A stretch of DNA of 64,000 nt from Gnetum montanum (taxonomy: Eukaryota > Streptophyta > Gnetopsida > Gnetales > Gnetaceae), in assembly GCA_015680685.1 (NCBI GenBank), contig MNCI01036774.1:749240-813239 (forward strand), read 5' to 3'. The notes under the pieces were generated by a model. That model saw only the letters and a program-made list of their open reading frames with translations, was not told the origin of the DNA and made no database searches. Of the stretch, positions 34,180 through 45,960 are shown piece by piece. The translations under genes and the position numbers were made by a program. How positions within the stretch are numbered: the stretch's first letter is position 1; each line of letters begins with the position of its first letter.

Positions 34180-35380
34180 ATGTTGTAACTATCTAATCTA
34201 AATTGATCACTATCAAGGAGAATTTGATAATTTTTGAGGCTTATCTCTAGCAAGCCAAGTTGTTGAACCTAAAATTACAAGATGAAGTTGCATAACTCCA
34301 TGCCTACTTGGTACATCTCATACACCACAACTTAGCTAATCTTGTGATGAGGTCATTAATCAATTAAAGGCTAAGCAATACCATGTGGATATGAAGATGG
34401 AGAAAGCAACTTAGAATGCTCCCATGTTAAATCTCAAGCTTATGCACTTGACAAGAATATATACATGTTGTTGAAGGAGAATGAAGGCCTTATTGTTGAA
34501 AATAGGAGACTACATAACATTAAACAAGAAAATAATTAATTAGAGGATCATTTAAAAAATATCCAAGAGTATTTAGCATGTGTTCAAGTGGACTTTCATA
34601 TATTGGTAACAAAAAACTAAAACCTTTTAATAAAGAAATTAAAGACTATCCAACAAAAGCTAGTAATAAAAACTGAAGCATGCTAGAACAAGACCACAAA
34701 GAATGAGAAAATTAATAGCCATTATCAAGATTATGTTAACCTCTCAAAGGAAATTAATGAGAAAGAAATTTGATTAGTGAAAGCTAAGCTTAATGTGTCC
34801 CTCTAGTAACTCGCACATCCTAACTAGCCCTCCATCTTTTATGTGTTTATGACAATCAATCAAGAAAAGATCAAAATAAAGAAGCTATAGAATAAAGATG
34901 ACCAAGTACATGTAGCTCACTAATATGCACTATGCTAATCTTGTAATGCTAACTATGTGCAAGACAAGAAATAAGTTGGAGAAACAAAAGGACACTACAT
35001 TCTCATTATACAAGAATGAACAAAAACTTCACAATGAGGTCCTTTAAAAGCTACAAATCACTAACATAAAGCTAGTTTTAAAAGTAAAAGTTACAAATCA
35101 ATGGGATGTGACAAAGAACCTAGCTAAGAGAATGTTAGACTATCAAAACCTAAAGCATCAAGTAAAGGCATTCAAAGTTAAATGCATTAATTTTATAACC
35201 TAGTTTGTTAATGCTCATCAGATGTTTCTAACTTTATCATGTCCTTGGAAGATACTAACAATTGTTAACCTTGACTAATTTGGCTTGGATAGTTCATAAT
35301 TCTATATGAAGAATGCAACAACAATACTAGTGAATCAACTATAGTAACCACCAAGGCATGAGAAGCCTTTTTTTTTTTTT
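34180..35380 (+). pseudogene. Coiled-coil ORF remnant (continuation after element C)
   Basis: From about 34470 to 34810 one plus-strand frame reads heptad-like text such as MLLKENEGLIVENRRL and NLLIKKLKTIQQKL, with stops at positions that fit CAA/CAG/CGA to TAA/TAG/TGA. Neighbouring frames near 34230-34470 continue the same style. It joins the left half at 22986-23916 across element C. Likely a long coiled-coil protein of a plant retroelement; I cannot name the family. Confidence 0.45.
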
Positions 35381-35589
35381 AACCAAGAACAACTTGAGGC
35401 ATCTACCTAGATTGATTTTATATTCTACAAGTTTTAAAAAGTCAATGTTTTTAATTTTATCATTTTTTATATATTAAGTTACCCAAATAATCTTTGTAGG
35501 TAGCACGGAATTTTTGTTAAGTATTGTCATTTAGTTGTTTAGTTAAGTAGCTACTCCTACAATTTTCTAAACAAAATCTATCTCAATTT

Positions 35590-36430
35590 TGTTTAGCCCA
35601 AACCAAGTTTTCAATCATTCATTGGGGTATCATAAACAATTATCAATTAACTAAGTTGATGTGTTTGTAATGGTGTAGCTATGTCAATGCATTTGCATTA
35701 ATATAGCCCATGATGTGTAAATGCAATAGTCATCAATACATATATAAATATGACATCTACTATATTTATGACATATATTATTGTAATTGCAAAGAATCTC
35801 TTGTAGTTTTATCATGTAGCCTTAAGTAACAGTTAATAAGTGCTCATAGCATGGTCTAAAATAGTCGTAAAAAGTTTTTATTCAAGTGCATTATACCTGA
35901 ACATCTTACATGATAAAAATAAAAATTAAGATTGTTTCTTTTCATTCGAGCACTTTGACTTAGATGAAATTTTACTTTTTATGTTCTTTACTTTCTTGCA
36001 TATATAGATTAATGTTTGATTTCCCATGTACTTAGTTAATAATTTTCTTTAGAAATGTACATTAAATATGGTGGAATGAGTATGACTAATTTTATGCATA
36101 AACATATATTATTTGGTAATTACAATAGTGCATTTGGTTGGTATGCCTAGTAGTAAACATTTGGTAACCTAATAATGATTACATGAGTTTAGGATGTATA
36201 CACCAAATCAATAATGAATAATCATCACCTAGGCTAGTTAGACTTTATTTCATTACATCTTCAATTAATTATAATAAATTTATATATTTTAATATTTTCT
36301 ATAATATCCAAATAACATTAGATATCATGTGCCTCAACTATACTTAACCATACAAACTAAAAACTAATACAAGAACATTTAAGAAGAAAATGACCTATGA
36401 TCAATACTCAATGATATAGAAATCCCATTA
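35590..36430 (+). repeat. Element F 5'-side LTR, very diverged, with PPT-like tract before it
   Basis: From about 35630 the sequence follows the family LTR at low identity: TATAAATATGACATC (TATA) near 35742, ATTCGAGCACTT, GGAATGAGTATGACT, TTGGTAACCTAATAATG, GGATGTATACACC, and ATAATCATCACCTAGGCTAG. It aligns best with 61714-62195. Directly before it, AAGTTTTCAATCATTCATTGGGGTA resembles the pre-PPT box and PPT that normally precede a 3' LTR. The downstream end is blurred and the primer site is not recognisable. Confidence 0.65.
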
Positions 36431-36479
36431 GATTAGTCCATAAACTATGATGAAGAAAATAGTGAGAATATCTCACAAG

Positions 36480-38000
36480 CATTAAAGAAAAATCTGCATC
36501 AAATGACTAACCTAAATAATATTCCTAAATTTGAGAAAGGCTAAAATTCTAGTCCATAGCATCATCTACAAGCCTTTCATGATGCTTGCATTCTATAAAA
36601 TAATGAAAGTAAGTGATAAAAGATTAAGCCCTTTCCATGACACTAATAAAAGAAATTAAAAGTTGGTACAAATTATTGGAACTAGGCTCAATCCACCACT
36701 GATTCATAATGCTTAAGCTCTTTAAGGAGAAGTATCAGATGTACTCATGGATGTCCAATTTAAAGAAGCATATCCAAGGATGGAAGCAATAGAATCATAA
36801 CTATCTTGATACAACCCTTGGAAGATACTATTTTGTACTACATACATGTTGAAGTTATGGATTTTATTAGAGAGAACAACTTTGTTACATCATATATGGG
36901 CTTTGAAATAAAATTATTGAAACTCTTAGGATCTATGCATAAGGTAGATTATTAGAACTTATAGCTCACTAAATATAAATACTAATTGAATATTTGGTAA
37001 AAGAAGGAGAGATACACAAAAGGGAAGGCATAGAGAAATATAATAGGGACCCATCCCTTCTAAGAAGAAGGTAAATATTTATGATCAAATAGAAGAGAGA
37101 CCTCTTGACAAGGTAGTTTCATGAAAAACCATACCAATGCAAAAGATCATCACTAAGATTGTGATAATGATGGATATTATGTGGGATTTAATGAATGATA
37201 AAGTAAAAAATAGTTTAAAAATCATGGAGAAAAAGATAAAGTAGACAAAAGTAAGAGATCATGATAAGAAGAAAAAAATGATAGGGATATAGGTAGGGAC
37301 ACTTCAACAAAAAGGAAAACCTATATAAATGAAAAAAGTTACACACTTAGATTCACATGAGAACTATAGATATGACATTTTTTAATACGAACATCTAAAG
37401 GACAACTACGTAATCATGTTACATCTATAGGAGTTTAGAGATTATTCTTTGAACTCAAAGTTCATGGACAAGTAAACACACAAAAGATTGTCTTATCCAT
37501 AAGGAAATTATAGATAGTTCTATAACCAACAATTATATTTAAGTGAGGTTCATTCTTAACCTTAGAACTATTGCCACAAATAATGGAAGAACCCAAATTC
37601 ATGGGAGATTCCACCACTAGGGCAATAGTATCCCTATCATTAGTTGGACCCTTATGGATACTAGATCCAATAGCCTACTTCTCGTAATGATCTTGTGACT
37701 CATACCTCTACTAATAACTACTGCTTTTAACCTGCAATACCTCTAGTAGAGTTACCATCCTACATCTCTCACCATCCTTCTCAACACACTCCCATACTTC
37801 TCTTCTACCTATGCCATTATCAACAATGTAGGGAGAAGTACCACCATAATCTTAGCAAAATATTGCTACTTATACTATTAACATCTAGATCAATAATAAT
37901 TCTAGTAGCTCTAAGCACAAGTCCTAGAAACATTTTTTCTTCAAGAGGGTCCCCACACATATGAATAAAATTAGTACATCTACTAGCCTATTACAACTAG
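36480..38000 (+). pseudogene. gag: Element F gag, heavily decayed
   Basis: Near 36510-36620 the plus strand reads NNIPKFEKG and, after a stop, LQAFHDAC, the same capsid text as MNNIPRFEGGYNA...LQAFHDACALQ in D and A. Farther on, WYK and FKEKYQM-like pieces and a Lys-rich stretch (37020-37330) follow in shifting frames. The tail near 37370-37800 keeps Pro/Tyr-rich fragments. Confidence 0.65.
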
Positions 38001-38199
38001 TGCAAGGCACACATAGTAAAATTCCCTTTCTTATAATGATAATGTCTCCTAATCCTTTTCAAGAGTTATTAATCATTGCTATTGTAGAATAAGATATAAA
38101 AACTACCATGCTCACTCATGTAGTGAAGAATCGGATTAAGTTAGGATTTCTTCTCAAAAAGAGGATAGACCTAGGAAGTCCCTTCATCTATTTTTAGGT

Positions 38200-38570
38200 T
38201 ATCAAAAATCCATCATGAAAAGCTTTATTGGACTTAGGTTTAGACTTGAATTGATCGCACATGAGATATATAAGATATAGAATCTACCTCTAATTATGAA
38301 ATGAAAACATTATGTCGAAGCTTATGGATTAATTCTTCACTTTTCTCTTATGATAGGTTGATAATATGGTGATCACCATTGATGGGTGGTTGTATCTAGT
38401 AGATTTTCTTGTGATCAAGGTGGAGAATAGTAAGGATGAATTTCCAATCATCATGAAAAGAGCTTGGCTTAGCATCATTGATACTAAGATGAGAACCAAG
38501 GCCTCTCCTTGAAGATTTCCAAGGAGACTAAACATGACATAGTGAAGAGGTAAAAAATTTCATGTATTAC
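38200..38570 (+). pseudogene. Element F protease remnant
   Basis: ALLDLGLDLN near 38222-38252 keeps the catalytic D-L-G. VDNMVITIDGWLYLVDFLVIKVENSKDEFPIIM and RAWLSIIDTKM follow near 38350-38495, matching the C and A proteases with stops and frame changes. Confidence 0.7.
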
Positions 38571-38943
38571 CTACAATGATGAAGTGCACATGTATGTGCT
38601 AAAAGTTTAAAGCATCAACATGATCCCTATATCAACCAAAAAAATTTAAAAATCAAGTGTTTGTGCAAAAACATATCTAAATAATAACCACAAAATCAAA
38701 AGATACCCAGTGGCTAGAGAATAAAAGCATCAAATCATTTAAAAAATACATAGAAGCATCCAACCAACTTATCATCACCTATCCTAAGAAAATGAACTAA
38801 AAGCAAATCTTATAAAAGGACACTTTACATCATGACCATACACTAAAAGAAATGTTGAACAAGGAAACCCAAAAACTAAAATTGAAAATCAAGAGGAAAA
38901 CATATTTAAACCCTCCAAAATGGAAATACTTTTTAGTTAAGTA

Positions 38944-38948
38944 AGATA
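38944..38948 (+). repeat. Target site duplication AGATA, left copy (element E)
   Basis: Exact match to 49633-49637, 10.7 kb away, once the E and D insertions are taken into account. Confidence 0.9.
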
Positions 38949-39419
38949 TGTTAAAAATTGGTTATGTTCTAGCAGTCTCAACATGCTAGTTTATGTCTAA
39001 ATGTAATTACACCATGAACTTTGGTATACATCGTGATGGTATAGAGAATGTGTATGATGTCTTATAATAAGTGTTAAGTTAGTTTTGTTTAACCAAGTAT
39101 ATTAACTAATAATAGCTAATCATTATGTTTATTCTTTCCTTGGAGGTGCCTATTCTATTGTCACTTTATAAGTGTTGATCTTGGTTCAATAACTATGTAG
39201 TGGAACAACAAGATGTCACATGAAAACATAGCACAATATAGTATAATAGAGTTAGTTTTCTTATTCTTTCTTTGTTTTTATTTGTTTATGTATTTAACAT
39301 GTATGACACTGTGTGGATTTATTCTATATACTTGGTGTATATTTGTCTCATTCTTAATAGTCATTAAACAAATTTTAATGTCTTATACATGGTGTTTTAA
39401 ACATCAAAAAACTTTAACA
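38949..39419 (+). repeat. Element E 5' LTR
   Basis: 471 bp. Matches the split 3' LTR over its whole length (ACACCATGAACTTTGGTATA, TATTAACTAATAATA, TTGGTTCAATAACTATG, and others). TATA-like CTTTATAAGTG near 39162. Confidence 0.9.
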
Positions 39420-39431
39420 TGGTATCAAAGC
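39420..39431 (+). other. Primer binding site, tRNA-iMet type (element E)
   Basis: TGGTATCAAAGC directly abuts the LTR; one G to A change from TGGTATCAGAGC. Confidence 0.88.
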
Positions 39432-39929
39432 AAGGTTTTTGATCATTTTATATTATCATCATGAATCATTCATAGTGTGCTGGTAGTTAGATGCATTTAA
39501 TGCAAAGGTAAGTATGAAGGTTAACTATATAATTTCATTATTCAAATTTTGTGTTCATTGCAAAAATTGTAGAGAGAGAGCACAACATAGTACTTATCTT
39601 TTTTTCTTAAAATCTTGTATTCTACATTAACTTTCAGTTGGCTCTTATCCTATAAGTACTATTTTCTAAATTTATAATCAAAATCTTGTGGTTTCTAATT
39701 AAATATGAAAAGAAATTAACATTTCATGATTTCATTATTTTCAAAACATAAATTGGCTTTTCTTTTATGTTCAAAAATGGATTTTTGGATTATATAACCA
39801 TGTACAATAGTGTAAAAATGAAATGTACAATGGTTTATGTTGTTAAATTTTCAAATTCAAAAAGTCCTAGTTTCTCTTTAGTTCTAGTATAAGTATTTAT
39901 GAAATCACTCATACTACTAGAGGCTAACA

Positions 39930-40640
39930 ATAGGAATGGTGATCTTTGAAGAGGAGGCACATCCCATTGTCCAACATCATCAAAACATACTCAAAAAAAA
40001 TCAATATCACTATCACCACCACCACCACTACCAAGCCACCATAGTAATCCTCATGGTGAGGCTTCAAGATCAAAAGATAGCACTAAGAAATTGAAGCTTC
40101 ACTTTAAAGAATGCTATATCATGACCTCTACCATGTCTGCTTTACATCACAGTGAAAGAAGGTAGCTATGTGGATTGACTGTCTACTCTAAAGATGGAGA
40201 TGAAGGGGCAGGCACTATCATACTAGATGGTGTACTCACCCCACTTTTTGTATAGCTACCTTCTTTCAAATTTTGTAAAAGTCTTCAACAATTCTAGTTT
40301 TTTAGATGTCACTACGATAGTGAAGAGTAAAAATAGGAGGTTAGTTTCATGGTTGGTTTTAGAAGTCTTCTCCAAGATAGAGTAGACTATCATGAAGATT
40401 CTAAAAATAAAGCAACCATAAGATGTTCAGTCCAAGGGATGGAATAAAGTTAAGGCTAACTATATGATGTCATCCATAGTGCATGCAATGTTGAAAGACT
40501 ATAGCTTTGAGGATAAGGTTGTACACTTTGAGTCCACCATCAATTTTTCAAGGCATCTGTAAAGAAAAGTCTCATAGATAAAATCACTTTCAATAAAGAA
40601 GCTTGAAAATATTTTGAAAATCTCAATGTAGATGAATTTA
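39930..40640 (+). pseudogene. Element E upstream coding region, unrecognised
   Basis: Starts with a His/Thr/Pro-rich patch encoded by ATCACCACCACC repeats (near 40010). Then come mixed frames with patches such as FKECYIMTSTMSALHHSERR. It probably encodes the N-terminal part of the ORF that continues as a coiled coil, but frames shift and no domain is identified. Confidence 0.35.
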
Positions 40641-41530
40641 TAGTTGTTATCAAAGGCATGGTTAATAAGAATATTAGCTAGCTTTCAAAGATAAGTGCCA
40701 TCATGATAAGTAATGATTTTCTCTATGATATAATGTATATGAATTACATTGTGGTGGGCCATCACTTTAGAGTTGAAGCCTATGATGGTATGTTGAGGAA
40801 TAATAAGATGATGCCTAAAGTTGCTTTGGCATAACATGAGGCACTAAATAGAAATATTACAACTACTTATGAATAAAAGAAAAAATACTCCAAATAATTT
40901 GCAAAGTTTAAGAAAGAGGTTAAAGGTGCACTAAAGTTGGCAAAGAAGTAATCTCAAGAATTAGCTACTCTAAAATAAACAAGAGATACCATGGGATCTA
41001 GTACAGAGAACAAACTTATAGTAAGAGTAGAGAAATTAACAGTGTGAAATATGAAGTTAGAGGGTGATAAGCTAATATTGCAAAACAAAACCTCTAAGAT
41101 TCAAGTGAAAATTGATAGCCTTTAGAATCATGTAATAGACCTCACTTTATAAAATAATGATTTGACTAATACTTTTAACATGAAGAGGAAGTTGTAAGCC
41201 ATGGTGAGTGATTTACAAGAATAAATTATTAGTAATAGTCTCATAGAATATTATCCAAAACTTTTAAGATTTTCTTCTATCAAAGGTTATGAACTTTAGT
41301 TTAGCTCCACCATGTTATTACCATCACTCTCAAAGATTTTCAATGAAGTTCTAGTAGATGTTTAGAAGAAGTCTGCTAAATAAAAAGTAAAAGAATAACC
41401 TCAAGATGTATCATCAAAACCTCTAAGTACTACTATGATTCTAAAAGAATCCATGATGAAGGATTCAATTACTGAAATACAAGAGTTATCAACTAATATT
41501 TTTAATAATTTAATGAGTGAAAATATATGA
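40640..41530 (+). pseudogene. Element E coiled-coil ORF with only C-to-T type stops
   Basis: One frame runs about 290 codons to TGA 41528-41530 without a frameshift. It reads as a globular start (VVGHHFRVEAYDGML) followed by a Lys/Glu/Leu/Gln-rich coiled-coil region (for example KKEVKGALKLAKK and KLEGDKLILQNKTSKIQVKI). About fourteen in-frame stops are all TAA, TAG or TGA where CAA, CAG or CGA would suit the context. The role is unknown: a gag-like or accessory structural protein is possible. No similarity to the Athila-like gag is visible. Confidence 0.6.
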
Positions 41531-42058
41531 TCTTTTGTTGACTGATGAACTCTATTATTTATTTCTTATTTGAAAAAATTTGTAACCTCTTTTATTTTAC
41601 AATGAAGTCAATTAATTTTAATTTTTAATTATAGCATATGTTTCATTTTTATATTTTATAACTTAATTATGTTGCAATATATTTTGAAGGAGATATTTAT
41701 GCCTAATGACTCTAGTCATCTTTCCTTGCATTTCAAAAACTATTTAATAATAACCAAAGTGAGTTGCAACATTTGTTTAGATAAGAAATACCACTTATCC
41801 TCACATCTTGTTAATTTTTATCTCCTTTTCTAATTATAAATTATGTTGTAATTCTCAAACCTCATGGTGACCCCTTTTGATTTGCATTTTATCATAGAAT
41901 TCCACTCAAGAATATTACTTCATACTGTTGGCTATGTTTATGTGTAAAGACTAGTTATGATATAGTGATATTTTATACTTCATCTTTTTCAAGTCATGGA
42001 CTTGGTTATAAATAGTAAAAAATGTTATTACTGACTTTGTGTTAAGCTTAAAGGATGG
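41531..42058 (+). other. Element E 3' untranslated region
   Basis: AT-rich, no frame. Ends GTTAAGCTTAAAGGATGG, whose AAAGGATGG is a plausible polypurine tract directly before the TGTT of the 3' LTR. Confidence 0.55.
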
Positions 42059-42307
42059 TGTTCAAGATTTGAGGTGTTCTAACAAGCTTAACATGCTACT
42101 TTATATCTATATACAATTACACCATGAACTTTGGTATACACTATAATGATATAAAGAACCATCTATAGTGTTTTATAATAAGTGTTAAGTTGATTATGTT
42201 TAACTAATTATATTAACTAATAATAACTAATTATCGTGTCAATTAATTTCTTGGACATGATTGTTCCATTATCACTATATAAGTGTTAATCTTGGTTCAA
42301 TAACTAT
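42059..42307 (+). repeat. Element E 3' LTR, left half
   Basis: Homologous to 38949-39200; continues at 49406 after element D. The last five bases (ACTAT) are the target duplicated by D. Confidence 0.9.
42303..42307 (+). repeat. Target site duplication ACTAT, left copy (element D)
   Basis: Exact match to 49401-49405. The uninterrupted 5' LTR of E reads CAATAACTATGTAGTGG at the same site. Confidence 0.95.
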
Positions 42308-43131
42308 TAATGAGTGGCAAGGTACCCCTACACTCAACTATACGAATACAAGCATCTCGCATGCGATCCAGTCGAACTCCAAGGACTAAGTGCTTACACA
42401 CCCTAATGGAACACTTAAGGTTAATCAATCATTGTCCTCCCAAACTTACTTGTATTGTCACGGTTGTATGATTACGTAAGTTTGGAGGTATGTGATTTTT
42501 ATAACTTTTATCTTTTTAACGCCTATGCTAATAGGGAAGGGTGAAGAGAATAATTAACTAATTCTCATTAACTATTCACTAACTAAGTTCTAAGTATCCT
42601 AGCATCAGTATCCGTTCCCCCTTGCTACACACACCTTGAACCAGTGCAATGCTACTGGGATTACTAAATGCTACTCGTTACTGGGTTACCAAGCGTTACA
42701 CATGTGCTTGAAGCGGTCATACTGAATGCACTCAACTAGGAGAGTCAAGGGTTGAGAGAGATTAGTTATCTAGGAAAAAATTTAAACATTTAACAGTAAT
42801 TAAGTCCTATTTAGCTTAGTCCATATGCTACAAGGTTTATTAGAAAGTTCATCTTTATTATCATACAAAAATATGTGCTTAGGTACAATTTGCTCGAATA
42901 AAGATCCGTTCACTTTGGCACTCCTACTGCAGACTCATGGAAATTATTCTAACTCTAGAATGGTAAAACTGCTATAGTTTGGCTAAGGGCTAACTCTAGA
43001 TGATTGAACAAGGGAAAGCCGCCTCTTATTTATAGACATGATGGCGGGCCATGGTATCATGTATGCGATATCGTAGGGGCCGACGCAATATCGCGGATGT
43101 AATATCACGTATGTGATATCACAGCTCATCA
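42308..43131 (-). repeat. Element D 3' LTR
   Basis: 824 bp. Plus-strand ends TAATGAGTGG and GCTCATCA. U3 (43035-43125) has at least four iterated GATATC/AATATC motifs (CGATATCG, CAATATCGCG, TAATATCACG, TGATATCACA). Confidence 0.92.
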
Positions 43132-45170
43132 TACCCCCATGACTAAATGAAAAATTGTCCTCAAGTTCCTTACAAAGTATTGGGAAGGTATGGGATTATT
43201 AACTTGAATGACACTAATGGTGAATGGGGTGACATGTGAATGGATCATCATTACAATACATGGCAAAATTAGTGTTCATGACAACAAGAGTGAACACTAT
43301 ACACATTTGACATCCAACCTTATTCAACAACTGAGAGAGAAGAGAGAAGATAGAGAGAAAAGAAGAAGTCTATTGCTGCCAATGCCAAGATTGCGCCTTT
43401 CGTTATCTATCCATAAGCACATCATCAATCTTGTTCCTTGCATAACTGCTTCAACACCATTCCATTCCAAGTGTTTTCTATAGATCCAATTCGTTGTTGT
43501 ATGATTGACATATGTACACACAACATAGTCTGATATTAGCAAGGGTAAATGAAGCACAATGCAGTTAATACCTTGCCTTTGTGTGAGGTCCATTGGCTGA
43601 TTTGTGATATGGCAAATGTGGATATAGAGATATAATACTGGTGGCTACCCAAGGTGTAGGGGTTAGGAGGAAAGCAAAAAAATTGGACCAAGACCCCCAT
43701 GACTAAGAGTGAACCTCTAGTAGTGAGAGAATGGAAAAATATAAGGAATAGGAAAGATGGAGAAAAAGGAACAATGACAATGCCGATAAAATGGATGTCA
43801 AAGATGGAGATGAACAAAATAAATGATGATTGAGGAAATGTTTAAGGAAAAGAAATTAACGGATGCACCAAATAGGAATGCTAGTGGGTCCTCCCCAAAG
43901 TAGGCTCATGCCCTTAATGCCATGATAATCCCACATTTAAAGAGTCTGTAGGCCCTAGAAATATCATTTGGAAGCAAGAGTTAAAGTCTTAACCACAAGA
44001 ATTTACCAAAAAGAAAACAATGCATCAACCAAAATATGGATTATTGATACAATTGGTAATGAGGTGAAAAATGGAGAAAGGAGGATGGAAAGAAGAGAAT
44101 GGAATGGAATCTCAAGAACAAGGTGATGTACAACCCCTTGTGTATTAATGGTTAATATGACTTAGTAGATCTCATTCCAAATCCAGCCTCAAACAATCCA
44201 CATCTAGTGACTTCACATTAATACATTTGGCCCATCCATCTACTTGAAGTAATAAGAATGCCTTCAGCAAAGAGTCACCATCATTCCGATGAAACAAAAA
44301 ATGAGAAAGTAGGGAGTGAGAAGGGCCTTAGTTAGAGGGAACATGTTTATTTAGTTCCATAACTAATTCTTGTCGCCTAGATGATTATTTTGTCTAAGGG
44401 GTGTGCTTTGAATTCTCACCTTTTTTGTTTTTTTTGCATGAGAACCACACCATGCAAAGACTTATTATTTTTATTAGATTAGCTTCTTGATAATGGAGCA
44501 GTGTCAGAATGGTACGAGAGGCTTAAGAAGAAAACATCTAAGCACCCAAGAGAATGGCCAACACAAATGCATCAAGTTCCCTTGAAGCCACACCCTTTTT
44601 AGTCCTTGAGTCCTTCCTTAGTTTGAGAAATGCCCAGTTATTGATTCATTGATAGTTCTTATTATTGAGAAAGGGACTGTACAGTTCCAAGCCAAGAGAG
44701 ACCATAAAAACTTATGGATGCATGGATGATGTAGACTCATTGCCTATTATATCAAAAGAACCATACCTTAGTATCAACATCATAACTCAAAGGTAAAAAC
44801 CAATCATTAGAAATTAATGGAATACAGTTCATACCATCTTCGGAGCACTTATTAAGTGACAAACTTAACAAAATAAAAATAAATAAATAAACACACAAAT
44901 AAACAAAGAAGTATGAATGATGTTGCAAAACAAAAACAAGAAAAGTTAAAGAAATTTGTAAAACAAAAATGTGTAAAAAAATGTGTAAAACAAAAACTTA
45001 AAAAGAAACTAAGGATCTTGACTGATCAGCATAGGTGGCCATATCCCCCATGACTAAGTTGGAAGGAAGAGATCCAAAATGATGAGTGAAGTTGTCCTAT
45101 CTCCGATGTGTTAGGTGCATTGACCATTCTAGATTCAATGTAAGGGTTGTTCTATTGCACATTGATTAGT
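43132..45170 (-). other. Element D PPT and post-pol region
   Basis: Plus-strand TACCCCCATGAC at 43132-43143 is the polypurine tract complement. The following sequence is collinear with 24899-26880 of C, including the GGGTCCTCCCCAAAGTAGGCT block (43886-43906). Open frames 43208-43483, 43324-43593 and 43536-43817 lie here; none has a motif, though a small ORF conserved between elements cannot be excluded. Confidence 0.7.
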
Positions 45171-45361
45171 AATCTCTTATCAAAGTGCTTGTTTGAATTT
45201 TTTAGAAGCGTCCAACTTCCATCTATTGATGTTTTCAGGTTAAGGGTTGGAAGTTGGCGACACTCTTGCTCCAATGTATTTATGCTTTCAGTGTGGGCAT
45301 AGGTTGTTTCCTTAGTTAGTTCCATGCATGTTGGTGAGTTGCTCTCTTGATTAGTTGTCAA
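45152..45361 (-). pseudogene. Element D pre-RT linker fused to integrase end (deletion junction)
   Basis: The text ESINTLEQECRQLPTLNLK and, one frame over, KFKQA matches C's linker (LPSLNLENF...EKFKQ). It continues immediately with LDKRLLINVQ, which matches DKKLLVNVQQ at the end of integrase in C and DKKQLVNIQQ in A. The junction is near 45183-45190. About 2.6 kb of RT, RNase H and integrase are absent relative to C. No novel function is implied. Confidence 0.8.
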
Positions 45362-45376
45362 CCATTGGGTGTTTTC

Positions 45377-45960
45377 TTATTGTGTGGTTGCTACATATAG
45401 ACACTTTTGTATGTTAACCTCAGGTGCACACCGGTTGCATGTAGGCAATGCTGAACATTCTTGTATGCAATCACACCTAGTATCATTGTATGTGATGCAT
45501 GGAACTTTCTTCTTCTCGATCTTCCCAAAAGTGTTTTCCTTAGATATTTCCAGGAAAAGATCATGGATTCCTAGGCATGCATTCACGCTACTTAGCCATG
45601 CCCTTCCCATTATTATTGGGAAGTCCCCTTTGTCATTATTGACTTGTATCACTAGGAAATTAGCTACGTATGACCACCCACACATAGTGGTAATAATGTC
45701 CTCAACTAGTCCCAAGGGAATGATGATGGACTGATCAACCAGCTCTAAACAAATATTTCTCTTCTTTAGTAGAGGTAGGTTCTAGGTTTTATACATTTCT
45801 TACGATATCAAGTTGACTCTGGAACCTAAGTCCAGAAGAGCTTTACAAGGTTCATTCCTAGTGACTTGGAGATAAATTAAAGGAATTCTAGGATCAGAGA
45901 ATTTCCTGGGAAGGTGGCCCTCCTTAATCCAGTTAGTGATGGTATATGTTAACATAATCA
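45377..45960 (-). pseudogene. Element D aspartic protease
   Basis: CKALLDLGSRVNL near 45815-45850 keeps the catalytic D-L-G-S. A stop follows, then 112 open codons (45377-45715) with FLVIQVNNDKGDFPIIMGR and AWLSSVNACLGIHDLFLEI. The C-terminal part PTCNRCAPEVNIQKCLYVA is readable here and degraded in C and A. Confidence 0.8.

Noticed and set aside
43208-43817. Possible small genes (89-93 codons) in element D
   Set aside because: Overlap each other on both strands within the non-coding post-pol region, without motif; conservation with C or A not demonstrated.
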